A DNA stretch of 64,000 bases from Beijerinckiaceae bacterium (GTDB lineage: Bacteria; Pseudomonadota; Alphaproteobacteria; Rhizobiales; Beijerinckiaceae): contig CANGBX010000006.1 in NCBI GenBank assembly GCA_947452455.1, forward strand, positions 1 through 64,000, given 5' to 3'. Position 1 is the stretch's first letter. Every line of letters begins with the position of its first letter. The position numbers were made by a program, and so were the translations under genes. Of this stretch, positions 10,246 to 19,836 are shown piece by piece. Below the pieces are notes generated by a model that saw only the letters and a list, made by a program, of their open reading frames with translations, was not told the origin of the DNA and searched no databases.

Positions 10246-11286
10246 ATGAGGTCTCATCTGCGATTATTTTTGGCTGGAATGGCTATCGCACTGCCCTTGC
10301 TTCCTGCTGCAGCGCAAGAAGACGCTGGCCGCGCCTATTATGCAGGCAAGACGGTGCGTATGGTTGTCGGCTCCGGCCCGGGTGGTGGCTATGATGTGTT
10401 TACGCGCATTATCGCCCCCTATTTTTCCAAAACCTTGGGCACGACGGTCGTGGTTGAAAATCGGCCCGGCGCCGGTGGCCTGACCTCGATGAATTATCTT
10501 TATACGGCGCCCCCGGATGGGCTCTCGCTTTCGCTGGCCAATGGCTCGGGCGCGGCTTTTGCGCAACTGACCAACCAACCCGGTGTGCGCTATGACCTCA
10601 CCAAATATGGCTATCTGGCCACAGTGGGCGCGCCCCCTTCCATCTGGCTGGTGAGCCCCGACTCGCCGATCAAAACTGTCGCTCAAGCTCTGGCGCGAAA
10701 AGAAAAGTGGCGCTGGGCGGCCTCTGGTTCGACATCAGGCCTTGCGATTGGCGCAGCCTTTACCTGCGAAGCTCTGCGCATGGATTGCCAGATTGTCGCC
10801 GGATATACGGGCAGCAATCAGGCGGCTTTTGCTCTGACGCGCGGCGAAATGGATGCGCAATTCCAGGCCGAATCTTCTGCAACCCATTTTGTACGTTCAA
10901 AAGAAGCGGCACCCATTGCCACCATGTCGCGGGTGCGTTCACGCTTCTTCCCCGATCACCCCACAATCTTCGAAGCTGTAAAACTTGATGATGATCAGGC
11001 TTGGTATTTCGACTTTTATGACAAGATCAGCAATCTGGGCCGGATTGTGATCGTCCCGCCGAATATGCCAGCTGCAAGACTGAGCTTTATGCAGGCCGCG
11101 ATGAAGGAAACGCTGGCCAATCCGCAATTGATCGCTGATGGCGAACGCGCGGAACGCATCATTGAATATCTCGATCCCGAAAGCACATTGAAAAATGCGC
11201 GCGGTGTGATTTCAGATCCCACTCCCGCCCAGCGCAAACGAGTGCAGGATATCATCGCAAAAATTCAGGACGAAGAAATCAAATGA
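10246..11286 (+). CDS. TctC/Bug family substrate-binding protein
   Basis: GGGYDVFTRIIAPYFSKTLGTTVVVENRPGAGGLTSMNYLY. Confidence 0.85.
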   Translation: MRSHLRLFLAGMAIALPLLPAAAQEDAGRAYYAGKTVRMVVGSGPGGGYDVFTRIIAPYFSKTLGTTVVVENRPGAGGLTSMNYLYTAPPDGLSLSLANGSGAAFAQLTNQPGVRYDLTKYGYLATVGAPPSIWLVSPDSPIKTVAQALARKEKWRWAASGSTSGLAIGAAFTCEALRMDCQIVAGYTGSNQAAFALTRGEMDAQFQAESSATHFVRSKEAAPIATMSRVRSRFFPDHPTIFEAVKLDDDQAWYFDFYDKISNLGRIVIVPPNMPAARLSFMQAAMKETLANPQLIADGERAERIIEYLDPESTLKNARGVISDPTPAQRKRVQDIIAKIQDEEIK

Positions 11287-12140
11287 AAATCTGCCGATTC
11301 AACCATGATCGACTCGGCATTGTATGCGGTGATGAAGTGGCCGATGTCACGCCTGCATTGGATGCAATTCCCGCCCTTCATTGGCCGGTTGCGCCCGGTG
11401 ATGTGCTGATCCGCCATTGGTCCTTGATCGCACCCAGGATTGCGGCCTTGCTGCCCGCAGCTCCGCGCTTTGCTTTGGCCGGACTATCTTTGCTGAGCCC
11501 CATTACAAATCCGTCAAAGATTATTGGCATTGCGCGCAACAGGCGCAATCTGGCGAGCGAAAAAATCGATCTTGGTGAAGGTTCAGCCAACCAACGACAG
11601 GATGGCGATCCAATCCAGATGTTCATCAAAGCACCAAGCGCAATTGCGGGGCCATCAGATGGTTTTACACCGCGTTTTGAAGATCGGCGCACCGACCCTG
11701 AAGCGGAACTGACCATCATCATTGGCAAGCCCGGCACGCAGATTTCTGAAGCAGACGCATTTCAGCACATTTTCGGCTATTGCATTGGTCTCGACATGAC
11801 CTTGCGCGGTAAGGAAAGCCCCAGTTCACGCAAGTCTATCGACACTTATGCCGTACTTGGTCCGTGGATTGTGACCGGGGATGAAGTGTCCAATCCGGAC
11901 GCGCTCGATATGCACTTCACATTGAATGGCAAGCTTGTGCAGCAGGCCAATACGCGTGATCTGGCTTTTGGTATTGCTCAGATTGTTGCGCATGCTTCGA
12001 GGTTTTACACACTCCATCCCGGCGATGCGATTATGGTTGGCACACCTGTTGGTTTTGAACCGGTCAAGCCGGGCGACATCATGCGCGCCGAATTTTCGCA
12101 AATCGGCGCAATGGATGTGCGGGTGCATGATTATGCGTGA
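11283..12140 (+). CDS. Fumarylacetoacetate hydrolase family protein
   Basis: KIIGIARN..., FIKAPSAIAGP, DPEAELTIIIGK, GTPVGFEPVKPGD motifs. Confidence 0.88.
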   Translation: MKICRFNHDRLGIVCGDEVADVTPALDAIPALHWPVAPGDVLIRHWSLIAPRIAALLPAAPRFALAGLSLLSPITNPSKIIGIARNRRNLASEKIDLGEGSANQRQDGDPIQMFIKAPSAIAGPSDGFTPRFEDRRTDPEAELTIIIGKPGTQISEADAFQHIFGYCIGLDMTLRGKESPSSRKSIDTYAVLGPWIVTGDEVSNPDALDMHFTLNGKLVQQANTRDLAFGIAQIVAHASRFYTLHPGDAIMVGTPVGFEPVKPGDIMRAEFSQIGAMDVRVHDYA

Positions 12141-12173
12141 AAAGGTTCTGCATGAAAATGCAGAACCATATTT

Positions 12174-13376
12174 TCAAGCTGTTCCCAGCTCTTTAGCAAA
12201 CCAGTCAACGATATAATTGCGCATTTCAAATGTACGCCGACCATGCCCGACGCCATCAATCATTTTGGATGATTTGGCATTCACGGCTTCTTTGTAAAGC
12301 CGCAAAGCGCCGCGTGGATCCATGACACGGTCATCAATAGAATAACCAACCAACAATGGACATTCGATTTTCTGGGCACGTCCTTCCAGAGTAAAATCGC
12401 CCATCATCTTGCGGGCATCTGAGAGATCTTTTGCGCCCATGAGCCAGCGCAGGCGTTCTTGAATGGGAGGATAATAATCAAAAATATCCTTTTGCAGATT
12501 GAAAGCACCGCTCCAGACAGCGCAGGCTTTGAAACGCTTTTCAACCGTACAGGCGCGCGGTGCAGTATAGCCCCCCATGCTCGAACCATGGATGCCAATA
12601 CGCTCAGCATCAACATCAGGACGGGTGACGAGATAGTCGACGACTGCTTTTGCATAGCGTTCTGTATCAGGCGAGGCATAAATCTTATCAAGCCGCAAAG
12701 CTCCGCCCTGCCCTGGCCCGTCGACATCCAGAAAAGACATGCCGCGTGCCCGATAGGGGCCGGATGAGCCATCGGCGCGACCATTCATCAACAGGCCGTC
12801 CGCCCCACCATAATTAAAGACAACAGGAGCCTTACGGCCTGGCGCAACACGCGCTGCATAGAAGAAGCCGCGCAATGTTTTTCCATCAAAGGGAATTTCA
12901 ACACGTTCGAAAGGTGCAGGGATGAGCGTAAAAGCTTTATCGAAATTGGCCTTCAACCGCTGATAGCCGCTCATCATGCGCGGATCGGCTTCAGGCAGAT
13001 AGATAATGGCGCTGCGCCAAAAGCCTGCAGCGCGCAGATAATATTCAGCAGATGTTTGTTTGCGACCTTCGCCTAGCATTTTTTCAGCACGCTGCTCGTT
13101 CTTCTCTGCGGCATGGGCATGTTCGATATGCCAGCTTTCGGGGTTAAACGGCTTCACATTGCGCGTTAGTTCTTCGATGTCAGGATCGACATCACGCTCC
13201 GTGATCATGCGGACTTCCATCTGTCCGCCGCCTGGAAGGCCTTTGGCTGGATAAAGAAGGCGCTCAGCCTCTTCAGGGTTAAGTGTTTGGGAGAGGGCGT
13301 CTTGCACAATGAGCGGTGCTAGGCTGACGCTTGCCGCTGTGATTTTGAACAGATTCCGCCTGTCGATAGTTGTCAT
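12174..13376 (-). CDS. Alpha/beta hydrolase (FrsA/prolyl oligopeptidase-like), exported
   Basis: DRRNLFKITAASV signal; GIHGSSMGGYTA nucleophile elbow; DDRVMDP, GVGHGRR. Confidence 0.8.
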   Translation of the reverse strand: MTTIDRRNLFKITAASVSLAPLIVQDALSQTLNPEEAERLLYPAKGLPGGGQMEVRMITERDVDPDIEELTRNVKPFNPESWHIEHAHAAEKNEQRAEKMLGEGRKQTSAEYYLRAAGFWRSAIIYLPEADPRMMSGYQRLKANFDKAFTLIPAPFERVEIPFDGKTLRGFFYAARVAPGRKAPVVFNYGGADGLLMNGRADGSSGPYRARGMSFLDVDGPGQGGALRLDKIYASPDTERYAKAVVDYLVTRPDVDAERIGIHGSSMGGYTAPRACTVEKRFKACAVWSGAFNLQKDIFDYYPPIQERLRWLMGAKDLSDARKMMGDFTLEGRAQKIECPLLVGYSIDDRVMDPRGALRLYKEAVNAKSSKMIDGVGHGRRTFEMRNYIVDWFAKELGTA

Positions 13377-13561
13377 CGTTGCCTCCAGCTGTTGTTGTGG
13401 TGATCTGAGCGCAGGCGCAGCGCATTGGGTATTCGCTTTTTGTCTATCCTTGGTGGGTGGGGGAGGGTCGCTTGACGGCTGCTCCCATGCAGGGCAGGCT
13501 TGGGTTTACGGGACGCTCAAAAAGGGCGCGTGTAGGGCCGTTAGAGCTCATCTGGGGGTGG

Positions 13562-14620
13562 GGCATGGGGGACTTGCTACGCATCGGGGACTTGCAACGC
13601 ATCGCTTTGTCTCTGGTTTTGGCCTTGTCTGGCACCTCAGCGCAGGCCGCCGATGAAGTCGAATTTTACAAAGGCAAGCAAATCGCTCTGATCCTGAGCG
13701 CTGGCGAGGGCGGCGGGTACACCAATTATGCGCGCGCTTTCGCGCCTTATTTTTCCGCACATTTGCCTGGTCATCCCAATATTGTTGTCCAGAATATGCC
13801 CGGCGGGGGCGGTATTCGCGCCATGAACCAGCTCGCCAACAATATGCCCAAAGATGGCACGGCGCTGGGGCTTGTTCATTCGAGCGTGCCGTTTGCTCCG
13901 CTCTATGGTGTAAAAGCTGCTAATTTTGATCCGCGTCAGATGAGCTGGATTGGTTCGATTGCAACAGCCAGCGCAATGTGTGTGGCCTGGAAACAATCCG
14001 GCATTGCCACATTCGCGGATTTGAAACAGCGTGAGTTTATTGTCGGGGGCTCGGGTGCGGGCTCGCAAATGGAAACGCTGCCGACCATGCTGAACAAATT
14101 GTTCGGCACAAAAATCAAAATCATCTCGGGTTATAAAGGTGGCAATGATGTCTTTCTCGCGATGGAGCGCGGGGAAGTGCACGGTCGCTGCGGGGGGCTT
14201 GTCTCATCCATTCGCTCGACGCGCCCCGAATGGTTCCCCAAAAAAATGGTCACTGTGCCGATCCAGATTGCTTTAGAGCGATCTAAAATTTTTCCTGACG
14301 TACCTGCGGTGATCGAATTCGCTCAAGAAGAAAAAATCCGATCCATTCTGGAGCTGGTTCTGTCTCCTCAAGCTATGGATCGCCCGATTGTAGGGCCGGG
14401 AGGTTTGCCGCCAGCGCGTTTGGCTATGCTACGCAAGGCTTTTCATGAAGGCATGAATGATCCGGGTTTTATTGCAGAGGCCGGAAAACAAAATCTGGAA
14501 ATTGATGAAGTTTCGGGCGAGCGTCTCGCGCAGATCGTGTCTCGCGCCTATTCCATGCCCCCGGAGATTGTGCGCATCGCGCATGAAAGCATGAATCTCA
14601 CTGGATCACAGACGGATTAA
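13562..14620 (+). CDS. TctC/Bug family substrate-binding protein
   Basis: GGGYTNYARAFAPYFSAHLPGHPNIVVQNMPGGGGIRAMNQL; track ORF starts at 13457, signal peptide suggests an internal start near MGDLLRIG. Confidence 0.8.
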   Translation, partial: GMGDLLRIGDLQRIALSLVLALSGTSAQAADEVEFYKGKQIALILSAGEGGGYTNYARAFAPYFSAHLPGHPNIVVQNMPGGGGIRAMNQLANNMPKDGTALGLVHSSVPFAPLYGVKAANFDPRQMSWIGSIATASAMCVAWKQSGIATFADLKQREFIVGGSGAGSQMETLPTMLNKLFGTKIKIISGYKGGNDVFLAMERGEVHGRCGGLVSSIRSTRPEWFPKKMVTVPIQIALERSKIFPDVPAVIEFAQEEKIRSILELVLSPQAMDRPIVGPGGLPPARLAMLRKAFHEGMNDPGFIAEAGKQNLEIDEVSGERLAQIVSRAYSMPPEIVRIAHESMNLTGSQTD

Positions 14621-14634
14621 AGGAGAAAAAGAAA

Positions 14635-15444
14635 ATGGCGTCCAAAATCAATCATGTTGCGATCGTCAGCCAGCAATATTCTCTGATCGCCAATTATTAT
14701 CGTGCGGTTTTCAATATGGCGAAGTCTGATAAGGACCGTCCTGTTCGCGCTGTGACGGTGGGCGATGGTTACGTCGGCCTCAACATCAATCCACGCAAGG
14801 CAGGCCGTCCTGCCGGACTCGATCATTTTGGAATAGAAGTTGATGATGTCAACGAGACGTTCGAGCGGATGAAAGCATTTCCGATGGCTGATTATGTGCA
14901 GCGACCTTCAACGCGTCCGTTTGCAGGTATTTCTGCTAATGATCCTGATGGAAATGTTTTCGATATTTCGCAGCGTCAAATGAAAAATCGTGATGCGATT
15001 TACGTCGAAAATTCTGGCGAGCAGGCGGATCGGCGCATCAGTCATGTGGCTGTCCGCACCTTGCGCCCCGATGAAATGGCCCGCTTCTATGCAGACGTCT
15101 TTGGCTTGAAAGAGGTGAACAGCAAGTCGGGCGACCCCAACCATTACCTCACGGATGGTAAGGTTCAGCTGGTTCTCATCCCTTATAAAATCAAGAACTA
15201 TATAGGCCAGAGCATCCTGCCGACCGGCATGGACCATGTCGGCTTTGAAGTTGAGAGCATTGATGCACTGAAGAAAGATCTGGAAGATGCGGTAGGCATC
15301 AATCCATGCTTGCAGCCAATTCCTGTGGGTGGCGGACCGGAGCAAAGCGCTCGCCTCGAGCTTTTGAAGAAGCAATGTCCGATGGGTGAGTTTTTCTTGT
15401 CCGACCCGGACTTCACCATGATTGCCGTATCGCAGCGTCATTGA
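14635..15444 (+). CDS. Two-domain VOC family protein (extradiol dioxygenase-like)
   Basis: KINHVAIVSQQYSLIANYYRAVFNM and RISHVAVRTLRPDEMARFYADVFGL: two VOC modules. Confidence 0.8.
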   Translation: MASKINHVAIVSQQYSLIANYYRAVFNMAKSDKDRPVRAVTVGDGYVGLNINPRKAGRPAGLDHFGIEVDDVNETFERMKAFPMADYVQRPSTRPFAGISANDPDGNVFDISQRQMKNRDAIYVENSGEQADRRISHVAVRTLRPDEMARFYADVFGLKEVNSKSGDPNHYLTDGKVQLVLIPYKIKNYIGQSILPTGMDHVGFEVESIDALKKDLEDAVGINPCLQPIPVGGGPEQSARLELLKKQCPMGEFFLSDPDFTMIAVSQRH

Positions 15445-15452
15445 GTGCGGGC

Positions 15453-16301
15453 ATGAGCGCTTCATTCGAAGATCGTTTTGTCTCGGTCGATGGCCTGCGT
15501 CTGCGCTATATTGAAGTGGGCGCGGGTCACCCAGTGATTTTCCTGCATGGAGGATCGCTGGGTTCGTCGGCCGATGTCTTTCGTCGAAACCTTCCGGTTT
15601 TTGCAAGTGCTGGCTATCGGGCGATTGCGTTTGATCAGCCGGGCTTTGGCCTGTCAGACGCGCCGCATGATCATTCCGGCGGATATAGGCGTGAATCGAT
15701 TGCGAATTTCATGGCTGCGCTTGGCCTCTCTCGGCCCGCCTGCATTGCCCATTCGCAGTCAGGGGGCATGGCTGTGCGGCTTGCTTTGAAGCAACCCGAT
15801 CTCTTCAGTCATCTGATCATTCTTGGTACGGGTTCTTTGTTGCCCCGGCTTGATGGCGGCGAAGACAAAGGCGGTGTGGTCCAGCAACGACTTGAGCGGC
15901 GTATGGCGTCCCAAGAGCCAAGCCTTGATGACACGCGCAAGTTACTTGAAGCCAATCTGTTCCATCATGATCTGATCACGGCGGATGAGCTCGAACTTCG
16001 TCATACGCGCAGCCTAGGCAAGGCTTTCGATGCTTTTGTCGCGCGCAATGCGCTGTCTGACTCCAGTCAAAAGAAAATCAAGGAGGAGGAGCCGATCTGG
16101 AAAAAACTGCGATCCATTCCAATCCCTCTGTTGATGATTTACGGCGCCAATGATCGTGCCCAGGCAGCGGAACGCGTCCGCTTGTTACAATCGTTAGAGC
16201 CTGATCTGCATCTCCACCTTGTGCCTGATTGCAAGCATCTCGTGCCGTGGGACGCGCAAATCGCTGTTGAGCGTATGGCCTTGTCTTTCTTGAAGAGCTG
16301 A
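15453..16301 (+). CDS. Alpha/beta hydrolase
   Basis: IFLHGGSLGSS, AHSQSGGMAVRLA, DCKHLVPWDAQ. Confidence 0.85.
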   Translation: MSASFEDRFVSVDGLRLRYIEVGAGHPVIFLHGGSLGSSADVFRRNLPVFASAGYRAIAFDQPGFGLSDAPHDHSGGYRRESIANFMAALGLSRPACIAHSQSGGMAVRLALKQPDLFSHLIILGTGSLLPRLDGGEDKGGVVQQRLERRMASQEPSLDDTRKLLEANLFHHDLITADELELRHTRSLGKAFDAFVARNALSDSSQKKIKEEEPIWKKLRSIPIPLLMIYGANDRAQAAERVRLLQSLEPDLHLHLVPDCKHLVPWDAQIAVERMALSFLKS

Positions 16302-17279
16302 TCAACTGGGTAGGGTGGTTATTGCTAACAAGCGCAAGCTAGCCAAGACGGAATCAATGTGAGGGCTTGGTACTTGGACTAGGCGTCCTAATTCAGCCAC
16401 AGCACCAATCAGAGCTTCTGTTTCAAGAGCGCGCCCCGCTTCAAGATCCTGCAGCATACTTGTTTTGTGTGCGCCGACTTCTGCAGCGCCCATCAGGCGT
16501 TTTTCGATTGTGATCTTGAACTGGATGCCTAGCTGTTCGGCAATGGCTTGTGCTTCACGCATCATTTCAGTGGCAAGGGCACGGGTGTCAGGATCTGCGC
16601 AGATGGCTGCCAGATCGGCGCGCGTGAGAGCGCTGATTGGATTGAAGGCAAGATTGCCCCATAATTTTGTCCAGATTTCCGAGCGGATATCACGCACCAC
16701 AGGGGCTTTGAACCCCGCTGCACGTAAAACATTTGATACGCGATTAGCCCGCTCGCTGCTGCTCCCATCTAGCTCGCCGAGGCTGAAGCGCAGGCCCTCA
16801 ATATGCCGGATCACGCCCGGAGCAACAATTTCGGCAGCAGGATAGACGACTGAGCCGATGATGCGGGGTACAGGTAATTGTGCTGCGATAGACCCGTCTG
16901 GATCAACAGACAGGAGACGGTGGTCTGCATGGGGGCCGGTCTGCCCAGAAAAATACCAAAAAGGGATGCCGTTTTGCGCAGTGATAATAACGCCCTCATC
17001 ACTCAACATTTGCGCCACACCGAAAGACGCGTCAGCTAGCTGATGGGCTTTCACGGCAAGGATGATCACGTCTTGGTGTGGCATATCCGTGATGCGCGAT
17101 GAGGCTTCAAAGCGGGCATTCTTTTCTTGCCCGTCAGCTTCGATCAGCGTGAGGCCTTTAGTTTGGATAGCCTCCAGTTGGGTTCCGCGCGCAATGATAG
17201 AGACATGGGCACCAGCCTGTGCCAGACGCACTGCCAGCATGCCTCCAATCGCGCCTGCCCCTACGATGCAAATTTTCAT
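16302..17279 (-). CDS. 2-dehydropantoate 2-reductase family (ApbA/PanE) protein
   Basis: MKICIVGAGAIGGMLAVRLAQAGAHVSIIARG; AQNGIPFWYF; KLWGNLAFNPISALTRA. Confidence 0.9.
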   Translation of the reverse strand: MKICIVGAGAIGGMLAVRLAQAGAHVSIIARGTQLEAIQTKGLTLIEADGQEKNARFEASSRITDMPHQDVIILAVKAHQLADASFGVAQMLSDEGVIITAQNGIPFWYFSGQTGPHADHRLLSVDPDGSIAAQLPVPRIIGSVVYPAAEIVAPGVIRHIEGLRFSLGELDGSSSERANRVSNVLRAAGFKAPVVRDIRSEIWTKLWGNLAFNPISALTRADLAAICADPDTRALATEMMREAQAIAEQLGIQFKITIEKRLMGAAEVGAHKTSMLQDLEAGRALETEALIGAVAELGRLVQVPSPHIDSVLASLRLLAITTLPS

Positions 17280-17581
17280 ATTTGTTGGCCTGTATGATTC
17301 ATGGCGTCAGGCTAAACCCAAAAAACGGGAGCTCGTCATTTTATTTGTTCATGCAGTGTTCGCTAGCAATATTATCAATTTCTAGACAGTAAGCGCCACC
17401 AGTTTGGCCTGCCGCATGAAAAGTTGTCCTTCCTGATATATGGCTTACGCGCCTTTGAGGCGCTTAGGTTTGGTGGCGCTAGGCCGATCGGGGTTTTCAG
17501 GGTCCATGAAGTGGCTTGGCTGAAAGTGCATGTGGGGTTTTCTCTCGGAACCCAAAAAGGTTCGGTAGAGGTGGTAGCGGG

Positions 17582-17599
17582 TCCCCGCAACCAAATCCT
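17582..17599 (+). repeat. Direct repeat copy 2 (tRNA-fMet 3' end remnant, att-like)
   Basis: TCCCCGCAACCAAATCCT identical to 132-149; no complete tRNA upstream. Confidence 0.8.
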
Positions 17600-17613
17600 A
17601 CAAACATACAAAA

Positions 17614-17644
17614 AACGCCCCGTGAGTGAAAACTCCGGGGCGTT
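17614..17644 (+). terminator. Repeated bulged hairpin terminator, copy 1
   Basis: GCCCCGTGAGTGAAAACTCCGGGGCGTT, identical 28 nt at three sites. Confidence 0.75.
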
Positions 17645-18046
17645 CTGCTTTTATGCGTCTTCGCAGGCACTGAAAATGCTGGCGAGTTCGCTAAAGAGCT
17701 CGACTTTAAGGGCTTCTTGAAGTTCTAGGGCGAAGCACAACCCGCTTGATCATCGCGGGTGAGGTCGGTGGCTTGCGTGACGTCGGGGCCTGTTCAGGAG
17801 CTGCTTAAAAATTCATCATCGCGATCATGTTGCTGCCTTCTTGGTCATTTTATTGCAGCCGCTTATTCCGGTGGAAGTGAAGGAGGCGGCCCTTTTTGCG
17901 ACCTATCGTCTTTGTGAAGGACTTTTCACAACGGATTTGGGGGGATTCGTCATGCGCGAATAGCCCGCCCCGGAGTGGTATGTACATTGCCTATATGAAA
18001 TCGGGATCAATTCGATCAACCGAATTCGCAGTAAGGGGATATTGGA

Positions 18047-19057
18047 ATGAAGACCGCGACAAAGCTCATTCTCACGGCCGCCACTTTGCTTATGGGCAGC
18101 CTGCAGGCGCATGCCCAGACGGCTGTTAAATTTGCCCTCGACTGGAAGTTCGAAGGTCCTTCCGCTCCCTATTTCACGGCTCTGGAAAAGGGCTATTACA
18201 AGGCCGAGGGTCTTGATGTGACCATCGACACGGGCCCCGGCTCGGTCCAGGGCATTGCGCGCGTGGCGGCAGGCACTTATCCGCTTGGTTTCTTCGACAT
18301 CAATTCGCTGGTGCGCTTCCGCGACCAGAACCCGGACCAGAAAGTGGTCGCGGTGATGATGGTCTATGATCGCCCGCCCTTCTCGATCGTCAGCCTGAAG
18401 AAGGCCGGCATCAAGACGCCGAAGGATCTCGAAGGCAAGATTTTGGGAGCGCCAGCCCCCGATGGCGCTTTCGCGCAATGGAAGGCATTCGTGAAGGCGA
18501 ATGGTTTTGATGGCGACAAGGTCAAGATCGAAAATGTCGGCTTCCCAGTGCGTGAACCTATGTTGGCGCAAGGCAAGGTCGATGCGATTACGGGCTTCTC
18601 CTTCTCCTCTTATTTCAACCTGCTGCAGAATGGCATCAAGCCGGATGATGTCTCGGTCATGCTGATGTCTGACTTCGGTCTGACCATGTATGGCAATGCC
18701 ATTATGGTGAACCCGGAATTTGCCAAAGCAAATCCGAAAGTTGTGGCAGGCTTTGTGAAGGCAACTGTCAAGGGCCTCATCGATACGGCGCGTAATCCTG
18801 ACGAAGCGATCAAATATGTTTTGAAATATAACCCGACCGCTGAACCCGCAATTGAGCTGGAGCGTCTGAAGATGTCTCTGCGCGACAATATGGTCACGCC
18901 TGCTGTGAAGGCGGCTGGTGTTGGCGGCGTTGATATGGCGCGTTTGGCGAAATCCATCGACCAGATTGCTGATACATACGAGTTCAAAAATCGTCCGACA
19001 GCGGCTGATATTTTCACCAGCGAATTTTTGCCGCCAGCTGCGGAGCGCAAGCTCTGA
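18047..19057 (+). CDS. ABC transporter substrate-binding protein (NMT1/SsuA-like)
   Basis: VKFALDWKFEGPSAPYFTALEKGYYKAEGLDVTIDTGPGS. Confidence 0.9.
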   Translation: MKTATKLILTAATLLMGSLQAHAQTAVKFALDWKFEGPSAPYFTALEKGYYKAEGLDVTIDTGPGSVQGIARVAAGTYPLGFFDINSLVRFRDQNPDQKVVAVMMVYDRPPFSIVSLKKAGIKTPKDLEGKILGAPAPDGAFAQWKAFVKANGFDGDKVKIENVGFPVREPMLAQGKVDAITGFSFSSYFNLLQNGIKPDDVSVMLMSDFGLTMYGNAIMVNPEFAKANPKVVAGFVKATVKGLIDTARNPDEAIKYVLKYNPTAEPAIELERLKMSLRDNMVTPAVKAAGVGGVDMARLAKSIDQIADTYEFKNRPTAADIFTSEFLPPAAERKL

Positions 19058-19836
19058 TGATCAAACTTGATCAGGTTTCGCTTGCTTATGCGGGACGCAC
19101 TGGCCCGGTGCTGGCGCTCGATGGGACATCCTTGAGCGTTGGCACCGGCGAGTTTGCGGCGGTTGTTGGACCATCGGGTTGCGGCAAGTCGACATTGATG
19201 AAGCTCGTCACAGGGCTCATCAAGCCGACCAGCGGAACCGTGTCTGTTGATGGCGCGCAAGTGTCAGGGCCGGTCAAGATTGCGGGCATGGCTTTCCAGA
19301 ATGCCAATCTCCTGCCTTGGCGCACGGTGACAGACAATATTCTTTTGCCGCTTGAGATTGTGGAGCCCTATCGCGGGCAGTTCCGCGCGAAGAAAGACGA
19401 ATATCGCGCACGTGTTGAAAACCTGCTTTCGATTGTTGGTTTGCAGGGGTTTGGTGATCGCTTTCCTTGGGAATTGTCGGGCGGGATGCAGCAGCGCGCA
19501 TCTTTGTGCCGCTCCCTTATTCATGAACCGAAACTCCTCATGCTTGACGAGCCCTTTGCGGCGCTTGACGCTTTCACGCGCGAGGAATTGTGGTGTGTCT
19601 TGCGCGATGTATGGCAGCGTTTGAATTTCACGGTCATTCTGGTCACGCATGATTTGCGCGAAGCTGTGTTTCTGGCAGACACAATCCATGTGATGAGTGC
19701 TCGTCCGGGCCGTATCATCGATACGCGCAAAGTTGATTTTGCCAGGCCCAGAGAGCTGGATGTTTGTTACGAGCCAGCCTTTACGGATCTTGTGCACGTC
19801 CTGCGCAATAAAATTGCCGAGGTGCGCAAAGCATGA
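19057..19836 (+). CDS. ABC transporter ATP-binding protein (nitrate/sulfonate type)
   Basis: GPSGCGKST Walker A, LSGGMQQRASL signature, LLMLDEPFAALD Walker B. Confidence 0.95.
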   Translation: MIKLDQVSLAYAGRTGPVLALDGTSLSVGTGEFAAVVGPSGCGKSTLMKLVTGLIKPTSGTVSVDGAQVSGPVKIAGMAFQNANLLPWRTVTDNILLPLEIVEPYRGQFRAKKDEYRARVENLLSIVGLQGFGDRFPWELSGGMQQRASLCRSLIHEPKLLMLDEPFAALDAFTREELWCVLRDVWQRLNFTVILVTHDLREAVFLADTIHVMSARPGRIIDTRKVDFARPRELDVCYEPAFTDLVHVLRNKIAEVRKA

